The notes: generated by a model from the sequence alone, not told the origin. 64,000 bases of DNA from Eucommia ulmoides (GCA_016647705.1 CM028335.1:39190712-39254711), one strand, 5' to 3'. Shown: positions 44,520-58,464, counted from the stretch's first letter. Numbers and translations are program-made.

Positions 44520-45389
44520 GGATCCGTTTGGTAACCGTTTCGTGCCCATCCTATACAATGAGATAGGAATGAGATGAGAATTATGTTTCCTTATTGGGAA
44601 CAAAATTGCATTTGGTAACGACAATATTTTTTTTTGGGATTTGGGAACAAAATCACGTTTGGTAATGATTTTATCTAAGAAATTAATAACGAACCCTAAA
44701 CCACAATCAAGAAATCACAAGCAATCAAACTCTAAACTTCAATTGAAATCGAAATCCTAAACCCCATTTGAAATTGAAATCGAAATCAAACCTTATACCC
44801 CAATCGCAATTGAAATCAGGAAGTACAACATGTCTTTTACCGTATTTCGATTTCGATTTCAATTTCGAGTTTCAATTTGGAAATCGGAACCCTATTTCGA
44901 TTTTGAAATAGAAACCCTAAGCAGATGACGAAGATGAGGACGACAATGAAGCGAAGACGATGGTGACGAACACGGTTGAAGAAGAAGGACGGAGGAGGAC
45001 GACGAACCAGAAGAGGGCGACAAACTAGAGGAGGACGGAGGACGTGAAGAACACGGTTGAAGAAGAAGTAGACGAAGAAAATAGAGAATGAGCAGATGAA
45101 GACGACGAAAGCAATGGCGGATGGAGAAGAAGCAGACGAAGACGACGAAGGTGATAGCGGATGGAGAAGACGGTCGTGTTTTTTTTTTTTGTTGGTAATG
45201 GGATGAGAATTATGAGAAACTTTTTTTTTTTGTTTCTTACTTCTTAAGATAAAGTGAGAATGATTCTTGATTTTTGGAAGGGAATAGGAATGAAAATAAA
45301 TTTACCAAACGCTATGCCCAAATAGAAATCCCAAAAATCTAGGAATGGGATGAGAACTTTTGGGATGGGAACGGTTACCAAACATGGCC
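44520..45389. mobile_element. MITE, Harbinger-like family 1, copy 3 (870 bp)
   Basis: The target TTA is at 44517-44519 and 45390-45392. The ends GGATCCGTTTGGTAACCGTT and AACGGTTACCAAACATGGCC are good inverted repeats. The interior shares the AATTGAAATCGAAAT words with copy 2 and has its own GACGAAG-rich core (44930-45175). Confidence 0.88.
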
Positions 45390-45491
45390 TTAGTTAACAT
45401 GTGTGTTGAGTTATTAAGAAGAGGTTGACAATATATAGAGAATAACACTATGTAGAAGGAAGACGAAGAGCCAACGAGAAAGAAAGCTTAA

Positions 45492-45949
45492 CACTGCATT
45501 TGGTACACAGGATTCGAGACAGGATTGGAATGGCCATGAAAATGGTTATTCCATTCCTATGTTTGGTACATGAGATTAAATTTCATTCTCATTATCAAGA
45601 ATTTCCTAATCCTAGAAAACAGGAGATTAACTAATATTAAGATAAGTTTGGTATTAGTTAATTCCAATTATATGTGATTAAATTTTAATCTTTCATCGAC
45701 CAAAAAACATGACCAAATACTAACCAAATATTTGAATTTGAATGAAATTTAATTAAATCAACCACTATACCATTTGAAAATTTAATTAAATTATTATTTT
45801 ATCTTTTGATGTCATTCCAATACCACATGTAATCTCTTTTGTCACCAAATATAGGAATGGTAATGACCATTTTACTCTATGACCATACTAATTCAAATCT
45901 TATTGTTATTTCATTCAATCCATATCATTCCAGCGTACCAAACACAACG
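45492..45949. mobile_element. MITE, Harbinger-like family 2 (458 bp)
   Basis: The target TAA is at 45489-45491 and 45950-45952. The ends CACTGCATTTGGTACACAGG and CCAGCGTACCAAACACAACG are imperfect inverted repeats. The interior is AT-rich without frames. Confidence 0.82.
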
Positions 45950-45952
45950 TAA

Positions 45953-47623
45953 AGAAATAAAGATGAGAAGATCAAGACAATAAAGAAACCTGGAAGACAT
46001 GTTGAATTAATATGGAGAAGAAACAAGTTGAGGATGCTTGTGATGAAGACTCAAGAAGATCAACTGGTTTGGGAGGTAAAAGCAACTTGGTGTATATCAA
46101 ACATAAGATAAAATCCTTCCCTATACTCCAATACACAAGTGACTCAACTAAGAAAATATATATGCACTTGCATTTGGTTTATGTGACATATTTATCTTGT
46201 TATCCACAAGTGTTCTATACGCTAAACATGTTTAAAAGAGACTCAAAATTTATTAGGATAAAAAATGAATTAGAGTTGGTTGGGAAATCGATCGATCAAC
46301 CCCTGTTTCGTTCAACTGATTGAACCAATAGGTCTATTATAGTAAAACTCAGGAAAATCTAGTTGATCAATCCCATTTTCCGGTCAACCGATTGCTCTAG
46401 GAGGTTTAAAGAACAAATTAAATTAAGAATTGGTCACCGAGTTTGACAACCAATTAGCCGATGGGACTAGGGGCTTAATCCCTTGGTTCGGTCAATTCGT
46501 CAGTCGATTGATTGAGCAAAACTCCGTTGGTTTTGGCTTAGTACGAATAGCGATCAACCGATTAGGTATTCGGTCAACCAAATATCATTTATCGATTTTA
46601 TATCTTGAGTCAAAAATCAAATTGGAAAAGGAATTGAACACGAAATTGAGTAAAACTTGTTTCTAACATGTAATTATCAATTGTTTGAATCAAGAATTAT
46701 GAATTATGAGACAAGATCAAAGAGTTAAATAGAATAACTAAAAGTATCTATTTAGACCCTATTTTTTTTTTTTTTTTTTTCTTTCTACTTCTTGTCTCCT
46801 AATAAATTCTGTTTGCTTAAATTGGACAAATTAAATTGTTAAGAAATATTAGATAACAAAAAAAAATTCATGCTCTAACGTTCATATCATTGATTATAAC
46901 GGGATTTTTACCAAAATCCTAGACAACAACTAGTTTTCAAGCGCGCACACACACAGACACAAACATATATATATGACTCTGTTGTACATTTTTTAGGAAA
47001 AATAGAAGAAAAGGCTCAAAATTAACACAACATACTCCTACTTAGATATACCAAATAGTGTGCTAACACTCTTAGTGCTTACATTAAGTGAAATAATGTG
47101 AGAAACACTATCAAGAGTGAGTAGATCAAAGTAGAGAAAATTGGTGTAACACTTTGAACTCTTAAATCGATCAATTCTGTACGCCTCTTGGTAAATTGAA
47201 AGAAGATTCAAATCAATTATGGTTCCACAAACAAAGATCAATCCTAAGATTTACCGGTGAGTCCATTCCATACTCTAATTTGTACTTTTTATTGTTTATA
47301 TCCTTATTCTTGGATACTTTTGAATTACATGATTACATATTAACGATTTCATCTTCTGATTAAAAGTTGAATGTATTCTTGCTATTTGAAGTCCTCCGGA
47401 TTTTTTTTTAAGGATCAAAAAACATTTTCAAAGAATCACAAATTCGTTAGAAACAGTATATTGGACATGAGAAGAACTCGCACTGCTGGAGAGATTAAGT
47501 TACTTTACGATATCTTACATTCCCCATACCATTCTGATAAAAGGTAAACTAAATTGGTGTTTTCATTGAAATACGACTTGTATCATTATCTGAAAAACAA
47601 CCTGTTGTCTCTAAAACATTATT
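45953..47623. other. Unassigned, probably LTR-derived
   Basis: Contains several GATCAACC/GGTCAACCGATT words (46280-46580), like words in the long LTR at 60711-63127, so it may be part of another SIRE-like LTR. Short frames here do not match any family I know. 46921-46975 has short AC and TA tracts. Confidence 0.4.
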
Positions 47624-48124
47624 TGATGTTTTGATGAAACAATTAACTTAAATGTTTTAAGGGACTAATAGTTTTATTGAGTATTGCTTACATAAATTAG
47701 TTCCAGTATCTAATGAGATAAAATGAGAAAGTATTTTCTAAAGTTCAAGTTAGTTGCAATGGACATTGTTGAAGACATTTTGAAAAGATTTTTTTTACAA
47801 GGTAAAACAACTTAATTCTTTCTAAACTCTTAATATAACCCGATTAGGATTACGCATTACACTTAAATATCTGTTAAACGCCTTTTATATGTGATTGTGA
47901 ATTTCATGTGAGAGCTAAGAGGAGTGGACACAGGCAAAAGTATCTTGACGAACCACTATAAATATGTGTCACTTTCTATATCTCTGGACTTCTTGTGTGT
48001 GCATTTACTAATTTTTGTTTTTGCATATTAACAAGATAAAAATCGGTTAGGTAATTTTAATTTGATTATTAATTTTTAAACTACCCAATTCATCTCCCCT
48101 CTTGGGTAGATCTTTGGGCCAATA
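47624..48124 (+). repeat. 5' LTR of the SIRE-like element, internally deleted
   Basis: 501 bp against 2417 bp for the 3' LTR. Its first about 280 bp match 60711-61000 and its last about 220 bp match 62905-63127, so about 1.9 kb is missing from the middle. Confidence 0.75.
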
Positions 48125-48179
48125 ATTAATACCAAAGCTTGATTAGCTAAATTGGCTTAACATCCTATCTATACGATCA

Positions 48180-49448
48180 CGTGGCGCACACCATGGATGA
48201 TATTTTATATGTATGTGCTCTTGAATGTGATAGATTCTTGTGTGATAATGTCGTTAATGATTCATTTAGTACTAGTGACAACGATAAAGATGATGATAAT
48301 GAAAATATCTATACAGCTGTAGAAAAATTAATTGCTTTTACACTTCTTTTTGCTAAATAAAACTTACATTTAAAAAGAAAAATCGATTTTATTGAAAACA
48401 GAGGAATTTTTTTTTGAAAATCTAAAATACATATGAATATAGAACATTAATATGGAACAAAAGAACTTTCAATTGTTAGTTTGAAATAAACGATTTGCTT
48501 GTTAAAATAGATTATCTTGAAACTGAAAATAATTTTTTGAATAATGATTTAAATACTTTAAAAGAAAATGTTTCTACTTTTTGAGCTTTTGAAAAAAAAA
48601 AATGAAGTTCTAAAATCTGATCTTGAGATTTCAAAAACTGAACATTAAAAATTAATTTTAAATCTCGAATCGATTGAAAACAAATATAGAAGTTTAAAAA
48701 AATAATTTTGATGTGGTTTCCAAGCAAGGGTCTAATCTTAAAATAAATATTGATTTACTTCAGAATTTTTTTGAAAAATCAAAATCTGATCTCAAGTATA
48801 TTTTTAATGAACTTAAGAATGTTTACTCGTTTTTTAAAATAGTCTATAGAAGTGGATATGCTTTATCATCTGATTCTTCATCATAAGCCCATGATTGTAA
48901 TTTAGTTGTTGTTAGAAATAATTCATGCTCTACTTGTGCTATTTATGGTAATCAGTCTAAGTTGAGATATAATTATTGTAATAGAGTTGGAAATTTTAAA
49001 GTTTAATTGTCTGTTCAGGAACCTTAAATTTATTTTTAATAAGCATGGGTCCAAAATAAAATGGATACCAAAAGAAAGGCATGCTAAAATCTTGGGCGGA
49101 GTTACATACTGTCAGAAGTAGAATGAAGGAAGAAATAGAAAATATGTACAAAAGCCAAGATGGGAAGTCACAAAGAAGCCACAAGGGCCACATGGAAAGA
49201 AAAATATCACTGAATCAAAGGGAAACAATCAAAGGCTTGGAGGATACAATCAGGCTAATAAAAATTGTGTTCCCAAATCAATCATTGGAACAAATGAGAT
49301 AACAAACAAAGTCGTCTCCAAGGACATCAGACATACTCCTAACCCTTCGCAGTATAAATTCATTAAATTTGTTAAAAAGGCAGGTGTCCTGCCTTGCCAA
49401 TTAGGTAAGTTGTTAGAAGTTTCTAAGACCCATGCTAAATTACATGTG
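48180..49448 (+). pseudogene. gag-like remnant of the SIRE-like element
   Basis: A Lys/Glu/Leu-rich coiled-coil-like stretch (NDLNTLKENVSTF, EVLKSDLEISKTEH) is followed by a decayed knuckle YNYCNRVGNFKV (about 48970-49005), then NKHGSKIKWIPKERHAK. The last resembles the GPK.xWIPK end of SIRE-type gag. The frame is broken by many stops. It runs into the nested insertion at KTHAKLHV and resumes at 59200. Confidence 0.6.
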
Positions 49449-51276
49449 ACACACCCCGATTTTTCGAAAGGTTAAAATAATATAAAGTAATATATATATG
49501 TAAAGAGAAGGGGTTTTTAAAAGTGTTGAATTTCTCAAAAAGTACTTAGGCCATTTAAAAAATAAGAAAATACCACTTAACATTGGATTTAAATGATATG
49601 CTAGTTCATCGAGTTTTTTAAAAAATAATTTAAAAGGCCCAAGTAAAATTGACTCCAAAAATACTGTTAAACCAAAGATTCATTTAAAAGAGTTCGGGGG
49701 TCAAATAACGCTACGAGAAGGTGTTAGGCACCCCAAGACGTGCGTCTAAAAATGATATCTTATATCTAATGAAGTCCAATTAGTTTAAATCCAAATGTTT
49801 TATTTTATTTTTAAAAACCTTTTCCTTCTTATAAAGCTCTTTTTGATATTTTCCAAATTTAGATTTGACAAATTTTGATATCTTTGAAATGTTCCCCTGG
49901 CATGACCGCTTATCAAATGTTAAAGAATTTGATTTGTTCTTCTATGATTGATCGGTATAAACATCCCAATCCACTCTCACCTTTCTCTCATCGGCAGGTG
50001 AAAAGAAAGATTTTACATTTTGTCAAAATAAAGTCAAGGATGGTTTCCGGGGAGTGTTTTATATATGTTTTGATGAACTTCTCTGATTTAAGTGGGTAAA
50101 CTAATCTAAGTAAAGTGTGAATGCAAAACTACAAAACATGAGGATAGCGGTTTAAACTAGCATGATATGAATGTATTTTTATTTATGCCAGAACATAATG
50201 GCCTAAGCCAATGATTTGTGGTTTTCACCCAATTAAGTCAAAGAAGTCCGTTTCAATATTCCCTCAAATCCTATGGAGATGAGAATCAGGGGAAAGTCAC
50301 AGAAATATTTTTTGTCAGAATTAACCTTTCAAGAATTAGGCGAAGCCCCCACAAAGTGATTTATTGTGGAAAGAGATTTCCTAAAGCGACCGTTTCTAAA
50401 TTCCACCCTATTTGGAGAATTGAATTGATGGTATGGAAGCCTCTCCTTCAATTTATTGAATCGTGGTATTCATCCTAAGGCTTGCAAGAATTAATTCTTA
50501 CAAAACAAACTTATTACTTCATTTTTTTTATTATTAATTTAGGTATAGAAACATCTTAAATAAAAATATAATAATAATAAAAAAATGGTAAAATAAAAAT
50601 AAAAATTCATCGTCATCTAACGCTCGGTGGCTAAGCTTAAGAAGAAAGCATCTTGCCCCGTCATTTTCATCAAATCATCGAATGATTTTAACAAAATTTA
50701 ACTTGAAAGAATTTAAGTTGTGATAACTAGAAACAAAAGAGTAAATTAAGAGAGAAGAAACATATTTTCCCTAGTTAAGATCCCAGACACACGGGTTCTT
50801 CTCTCTTTAAGACGGCTTACAGAATGGGTTTTCGCTGAGAATCGCTCTTGAGGAGGGTTTTTCTTAAAACGTTTGAGTGCCATGAAGGGTTTATCTCTCA
50901 ATTTGTTTTTGTGTTCTCCGAAGGGTTTACCTCTGAGTTTTTTTGTGTCTAAACTATGAGGAAGATAGTCCTACTTTTGGGGAAGGATGGGATGTGAAAA
51001 CCCTAGGAACCCTTGGAAACCCTTGTGCAAATTCGGCGAAAAAAAGGAAGGAAAACCCAAAAGCAAAGGGAAAAGGAAGCAAGGGGAAGAAAGGAAATCT
51101 TGTCCCATTTCGGCTAGGGAAAAAAACCTTTTTTTCCCATTCTTTTTTTTCTTTTCTATTTATATATATATTTTTTTTTTTTCTTTTTCAAAATGAAATA
51201 AAAGTAAAACAAAATAATAATATTATAAAAAAATATAATAAATTTTTTTGGGATGAACAAAAATATCATGTCTACA
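49449..51276 (+). repeat. Left LTR of the nested element
   Basis: About 1.83 kb. It includes GTTCGGGGGTCAAATAACGC and GGTGTTAGGCACCCC near 49693-49735, words common in long plant LTRs. Its part from 50030 on matches 52264-53012, 55767-56110 and 59122-59199. Confidence 0.7.
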
Positions 51277-52263
51277 ACTGCTCCTTTTTGTCATGCGATT
51301 TTCATTTGTTTGACAATAATAGGAGATAATGTCATTTTGACCGTCAATTTTTCCCCCCCCTAAAATTTTAAAACTGAAGGACGGGATTGAAAAGTACCTT
51401 TTTCTAGGCGTAATGGAAAAATATAGGAACGAATTATGAATGAATTGCCACCGCCTTCGTTCGTTGTCTGTTCTTCTTCGATCGTTGTTTATTTCTTCCT
51501 CGTTCGTCGTCTGTAGGGTTTCGTCGTCGTCCCCTTCTCCTTCTTTTTGATCTCGAATTCATTGGCATCCGATTTAGGGTTCGACATAATCGATGGCTTG
51601 TTAAGAATCTTCTTGTTCCGATTTGAGATTCACAATCGTCGATTTAGGGTTCCGATTTGAGATTCATCGATTTTGGGTTCCGATTTAAGATTCGTTGCAA
51701 TTTCTTCGTCGACGATTGAGAATCTTCTTCTTCGTCGGTGGTTTTTCTTCGTAGATGATTGTCATCTCTTCTTCTTCGTCGGTGTATTTTATTCGTCGCA
51801 ATTTCTTTGTTTTTCGTTCGGTTTAGTGGCTTTTGTTCTTCAGGTTTGTTTAGTGGCTTTTGTTCTTCGTCAGTGTTTTTCATTTTGTTCTGAATTGTTC
51901 TTGTTCTGAATTGCTCTTCAAATTTGTTCTTGATTTTAATTGTTCTTCAAATTTGTTATGAATTACTCTTGATCTAAATTGTTCTTCAAATTTGTTCTGA
52001 ATTGTTCTTGATCTGAATTGTTCTTCAGATTTGTTTTGAATTGTTCTTCAAATTTTGTTGTCCTTTGATGATTTCGGTGTATTTTACAAATGGTGTTAAT
52101 TTATCCAAACAAGGAAATTATAAAATTATATAATCAAATTCTTCAGTTAAAATAGTTATCCAAACAATGAATTTGATAAATGATGGGATTTCAAAATCCC
52201 ATCATTTACTTGATCCTTTGAATTTGTCAAATCTCTTACCCAAACGCAACCTAAAGGATTTGA
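51277..52263. other. Interior of the nested element with a MITE right end
   Basis: TTCTTCGTCG-rich sequence (51460-51800), then degenerate TTGTTCTGAATTGTTCTTC repeats (51880-52040). A MITE right end CTTACCCAAACGCAACC at 52235-52251 is followed by TAA. A perfect 14-bp hairpin around AAATGATGGGATTT lies at about 52174-52203. No gene. Confidence 0.5.
51880..52045. repeat. Degenerate tandem repeat, TTGTTCT(T)GATCTGAA-like
   Basis: At least six imperfect copies of TGAATTGTTCTTCAAATT-type units in a row. Confidence 0.7.
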
Positions 52264-53012
52264 CAAGGATTGTCCTGGGGGGTGTTTTATATATGGTTTC
52301 TACGAACTTCTCTAATTTAAGTGAACAAACTAATCTAAGCGAAGTATGAATGCAAAAATACAAAACATGAGGATAACGATTTAAACTGGCATGATATGAA
52401 TTTATTTTTATCTATTCCAGAATATAATGGCCTAAGCTAATGAGACAATATGTTTTGTGGTTTTTGCCCAATTAAGTCAAAGAAGTCCGTTTCGACATTC
52501 TCTCAAATCCTATGGAGATGAAAATCAAGGAAAAATCACGGAAACAAGTTTTGTCATAATTAATCCTATCAAGACTTAGACGGAACCCCACGAAGCAGTT
52601 TACTGAGCGAAGAGATTTTCTAAACCGACCATTTCCAAATTTCACCCTATTTGGGGGAATTGAATCATATAATTCATCCTAAGATTTTCAAGAATTAATT
52701 CTTACAAAATAAACTTATTATTTTTTTAATTTTTAATTTTATTTATTTATTTATTTATTTTTAATTTTTATTTTTATGAATTTAGGTATAAAAACAATTT
52801 AAATAAAAAGATAGTAATAAAAAAATAGTAAATAAAAGTAAAAATAATTCCTTATCTAACAATCGGAGGCTAAGCTTCTGAAGAAATCATCTTGCCCTAC
52901 CATCTTCATTGAATCATTGGAAGATTTTAATAGAATTAAACTTATAGGAATTTAAATTACGATAACTACAAAACAAATGAAGAAATTAAGAGAGAAGAAA
53001 TGTACATGCCCT

Positions 53013-55325
53013 TGTCATGACCTGTCCTGGACACCCGACATCCCGGAGTTGGCCTGACGACATCACGACATCACCTATTACAACCAACCATATTTTTAAA
53101 ACGACAATATGCATATATCAATAAACCATCATCTATATAAGCTACACATATTCTCTATTATGGGGACACACCCGTCCGCCCAAACATAACAACAACAAAA
53201 TAAAAAAAAACCATGAACCTCTCACAAGTTCGCCTCAGACAGCTCCTCCCAAAGTACTCACACACTACACCAACACCGGACTCTACCTAGTGCCAGTAGG
53301 GGACTGACTCCTAGCTATTTTACCTGCAAGTGTAATGCCTTCTTAGTAAAAACATTTAAGATGGATCAAGCATAAAACATGTAACTATCACACATCGAAT
53401 AAAAATCTCATAATATATAAGTATCTCATCGTATAAGAAAACTCCTTTTTCCTACCACCACAAAATCTCCGTATATATATAACACCACTAAGCAGTGAAA
53501 ATTCAACCAGAATAATTCAGCTAACCATATAGTAAAATGAAATCAAAACATATCAATCCAGTATAAAAGAATACATATGTAAATGTACTCATCCCAATCA
53601 CCATATACGATAAAATACCATATACGACAAAACACTACACCTCAAACATCGCACCACTCTTTGGCTAGCCATAGTGATCGTTTTAACCTCACGATCGGGA
53701 GTTGCAACGGTACTGTACCACTCGTAGGATATGCCTTCCTAGCGGGACAAATAACCACCTGCCCGGACACCCATCGTAATAGGTCATAATATCAATAAAC
53801 GTCTGCCGGACGCCCATCGGCAAGACATAACAATGCTCTGCCACAACAGATAATGAACGTTCTGCCGAAGCAGATAAACAACGCTCTGCCGAAGAAGATA
53901 AACAACACTCTGCCGAAGCAGATAAAATCAATAGCATCGTCAAATCAATAACAACATTGTCAAACTACAAATCAATAACATCGACCTCTATCTCCAAAAT
54001 CGATTTAATCCAAATATCATTTTTTCACCCTCTTTTAAAACCACGAAATCCACATTTTCAAAACACCCAAATTCTGTTGATCCATATAAGTTATGAATTC
54101 ATCTAGTTTTTTTAAGTAAACAAATTTTCCCATCATATATTTGGAAAATAGATTTGGCAAGAAGACAGTACACTCACCTGGTAATCCGCTCCAAAAGCAT
54201 CTAATACGCTATCGATCCTCAGTGCCCGCGAACCTATCCATGACAAGGCCTAAATTAATATTTTATGTAAAAATACCCTATCCACACCATGTAGGCCCTA
54301 ATTTTTCAAAATTTCCTATTTCTATTCGAAATATTATTATATAACTAGTATTGCTCCGTTAAAGTTTTACTATATAAAATTTATTTATGTTAATGGTCCC
54401 GATATTTATTATCGCCGTTTCGACCTTTTAGTGCTAGTAGTTTAATTTAACAATCGCAAAATATAACGAGAAATGTTACCCGCTCCGAAACGGTTGTCGA
54501 TCTCCTTAAGATTTCTTCATTTATGCTCCTGCTCCCACCGCCTCGGCGCAAGCTCCAACGCCGCGGTGAAACCACCCTTATTTTTCTCTATTATGGCGCA
54601 CTGACTTCTCAACCCCGCGGCAACAGATCGCCCCCCCCGCGGCGCTGGTCCCCAAATTTTCTATTTTGTTTTTTGATTTTCAGCCGCCTTCCTCTCTCTC
54701 TCCTCTCACCAACTCAGGCAACCACCACCTACTGGACGTCCATGTACACAACACACACAGAACACACCCTCATGCACATCACAACAATTGAACACACACA
54801 CACACACAGGCAGCATTACACACATACAACCACAATTTTCTCTCTCTATCTCTCTCTTGCTTTTACTCACCGCCGGCCAAATTAACCGACGGTAATACCC
54901 ACACACCAGAACACACAAATAACAGCCATCGATGAACGACAACACATACACGATCCACTCACCCATATGGTTGAACCAACGGAAACAGAAACACACATAT
55001 ACACATCATCACAGCACACATGCGACACCTACAACCCTCACAATTGTACATACATACTCATGATCATCACCACCATCATCGGAACACATGCACTCACAGC
55101 ATCACCAAACAAAAATGGAAAACAAGGAACAGAAACAAAGCAAACACACCCATACCCACATACCTACATGATTGCCGGGCGAACAAAGCACACACACACA
55201 CACTTGGATTCTCTCACCCAACGAACTACTGCCGAAAACGCACACTTCCGAAGCGAACAATCTTTTGTTTCTCTTCGGTTTTATCACAGTCGAATGGAAA
55301 CCTACCACTACCACCTTCCGAACGG

Positions 55326-55371
<46 letters not shown>

Positions 55372-55766
55372 CAGAAAAAGATGGCCACACCTCACCGACC
55401 TACTATTCCCCCCTCTCCGTTCTCGATCCTTCTCCATTCTCTCTGCCGTGCGTGGATATGTATGAATGTATTTATGTATGTATGTATATATATATGTATA
55501 TTCTGACAAATGGGGGCCGGCCAAGTGGCCCTCATTCCCACCGTCTCTCTCTCTATAATTATAATATATACAAATTACACCATCCTCCCTTCTATTTTAA
55601 TAAAATATTTAATTAAGCCCAATTCTAATATTTGATGTTTTACAAAATTACAAATTAACCCCTCAAATTTTAAATCAAATAATAATTTACACCATCCACT
55701 CTGGTATTTTTGACATATTATAAAATACGACTAAAATTGTTTGCATATAAGAATCGGGGTCTTACA
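53013..55766. mobile_element. Solo LTR, family S, copy 1 (2.75 kb)
   Basis: Begins TGTCATGACCTGTCC and ends GGGGTCTTACA. TGCCCT lies on both flanks (53007-53012, 55767-55772), and the shared context extends to TACATGCCCT. The surrounding LTR reads on across it. It contains CACACA and CTCTCT/TATATA tracts that make long spurious frames at 54523-55616. No gag-pol. Confidence 0.75.
55321..55372. repeat. (CT)n(TA)n compound microsatellite
   Basis: About 13 CT units followed by about 11 TA units inside solo LTR copy 1. Confidence 0.9.
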
Positions 55767-56322
55767 TGCCCTAGCCAAGATATCTGATACTTGAAGACAA
55801 CTTCCTGAATGGGTTTTCGCAGAGAATTTCTCCCTAGAAGGGTTTTTCTCTGAAATTTCGAGTGCCCCGAAAGGTTTTTCTCTCAATTTTTTTTTGTGTT
55901 CCCCGAAAGGTTCCCTGAGGTTTTTTGCATCTAAATTATGAGGAAGAAGGTTCTATTTATAGGGAATGATGAGAAGTAAAAAAATTCTAGGAACCCTAGT
56001 CCGAATTTGGCAAGGAAAAGGAAACAAAACACAAAAGGAAAAGGAAAAGGAAGCAAGGGGAAAACAAAAAGAAACCTAGTTTCATTTTAACTAGCAAATT
56101 GAAACCTTTTTGTAATGACTCGGTCTCCCAGGACCGCCGCTTGATTTCTTTCTTTTATTTTTAGGGAGAAGTAAAGGTAGGGGACAACCCACTCTACCAT
56201 CACGCTTCTGTTGCGCCACTATGATAAAAATAATAAAATGCGTGACCTCAACTTGATATTTCCCAACCAAAACAATACGTACATAACTGATTGAAATTTT
56301 AATACTATAAATTCAAAACTCC

Positions 56323-57189
56323 TGATGAGAATCAATGAGCACCATCAAAGGATCTGCTACATGTTCCAGTTAGGCTTATTACTAAGGCAAGATCCAAGAA
56401 GATCAAAGTCGCACTTAATAGGCTAATGCAAGAGATTTGGCCCATGCCCACAATAGTTAAGCCAAAATTAAACCCATCGGACAATAAAGACCTAATCTAT
56501 CTCATCAAGGCTAGGGAACGGGCTTCGACATGAAATTAAATGGGCCAAGGCATGAGCACCACGAAATTCTCAGAGTATTTATTTTATTCATTAGTCTTTT
56601 AATTTTAATTTAGTCTATTTATTTGGTAATTTGTAAGGCATGATTTCCAATTTAGCCATTTCCTTTTTAGATTAGGAATTAGTCCTTTCCTTTTTAGAAT
56701 AGGAGTAGGGTTTCCTTGTTCCTCTAGAATTCCTTGTTCCTCTAGGGTTTCCTTTTATTTCTAGTGTGGTCACCACTGTTCATGGTACTGTTCATCGACA
56801 CTGTTCAAGTGCACTATTCATTAGCCTAGCGCTTTCTTTTATTGTTGGCCACCTATTTAAGAGACTTGTATCCCATTGGAAAGAACATTACTTTTGATTA
56901 ATAAAATTATGAGAGTTTTCTCTTTAATTCTTCAGAGAACTTTTCCTGAACTTATCAAGAGTTTCTTGTGGCATTCAAACTTATATCTTTGGTTTGTAAT
57001 TCATTATAATCATTGGGTCAAGATTATTATACCATTGGTTCGCGTTTTGTTCATAAACGTTGGGTTAAGGTAATTTATCTTTCAAGTTCTGTATTTTTAG
57101 TTTGCTCAAAATCTAATTTAGTTTTGATCCTCGTGAAGAAACCGTAAGTTGGTTTCGGATCTCACTAATCCTTGGTGAGGTTCGTATCA
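56323..57189. mobile_element. Solo gypsy-type LTR, 867 bp, intact
   Basis: TG...CA ends (TGATGAGAATCAATGAGC and GAGGTTCGTATCA). The perfect 5-bp target duplication ACTCC is at 56318-56322 and 57190-57194. Same family as the split solo LTR at 35524-41346. ATTAATAAAATTATG near 56897 is AT-rich promoter or poly(A) sequence. Confidence 0.9.
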
Positions 57190-58464
57190 ACTCCGAGATT
57201 ACACATTCGATACTAACAGTTAACCTAACTGCCTTAAAAAAATGACACCACCCTCTGACTCTATCTAACGCCAGTAGTGGACCCGTCTCCACTTGGAATA
57301 CCTGAGACAAAATATTTTATCGGTATGGTGTTTTCATAATATAATAACAATTTAAGGATCAAGTACATTTACTATTATCCATTTTCCAAAACATAATATA
57401 CCCATAGTGATAGTTTCAAAAACAAAATATAATCACATCGAGCATTATCAAAATTCTCAGATATTATCAAGATATGGCAACTTAGTATAAATCAGCCGAT
57501 CAAGTCACTTATATATAATAAAATACCACAAACATACTTTCCTACTAGCCATAGGATCGTTTCACCTCACGATCGAAAGTTATGATGGTACCATAATCAA
57601 TGCAACTGTGCAATCTAAGGTTGTCATCAGTATTAGGGTCATTAAATATCTCCAATGGTAGAAGCCAACATGTGGTATAAATTACCATATCATAATGATA
57701 ATCATCATCATCATTAGCAACAACAATATATATCAATCACCTGCAGGGCTTACCATCTTGTCAGGTTAAAACACAATGTCCTACAGGACATGCTCTCCTG
57801 GTAGGACCAACAATATCCCACTGGACATGCTCTCATGTCGGGAGCACACTATGACATAGCAGGATAATAATAAAAATCACTTTCCATAATCAGCTTTTTA
57901 CTTGATTAATCTAACATTATAAAATAGTCTATTTTAATAATTATTTTCTTTTTCACAATTTAGTATAAAAATATAATTTAGAAAATTTACACAGAAGACA
58001 GTATACTCACCTAAAAAATTACGTTGCCATTATGCTACCGCTGTAATATTGACATAGTTGGCGTTGCCTATGAATCTAACAACGACATGGCTTAAATTAA
58101 GAATTTAACTAAATAAATCTAATATGACATGAAATGCGTGACACTAAAAAGCAATTTTTTTTCCATTCCTAAAATTTCTTAATTATATAAAATTTATAAA
58201 AATTAAACGTTCTATTTTTTCAACCCAATATTAATGGTATAAGTAAAATATTATATTTTCGTTTACAAGTAAAATATTATAACTTCGTTTACGAAATTTA
58301 TCAATTAATAATTTACTTACAAAAAATTATTAACTAACTGTTAATAACATTACTAGTCAATTAAATTCCACAAAAATACAATTCTAATTAAATTTATAAT
58401 TTTTTACTTTAAATCAAATTCTTCACAAATTAAATATTTCTATTTATAAATATAAATTTGCTAT

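Noticed and set aside
50943..51329. 128-codon plus-strand frame with a Lys-rich start
   Set aside because: It lies in the left LTR of the nested element. The matching part of the right copy does not keep the frame, and much of it is homopolymer.
54523..55616. Long overlapping Thr/His/Ser-rich frames, up to 198 codons, on both strands
   Set aside because: They consist of CACACA, CTCTCT and TATATA microsatellite-like sequence inside a solo LTR, with no domain and no consistent strand.
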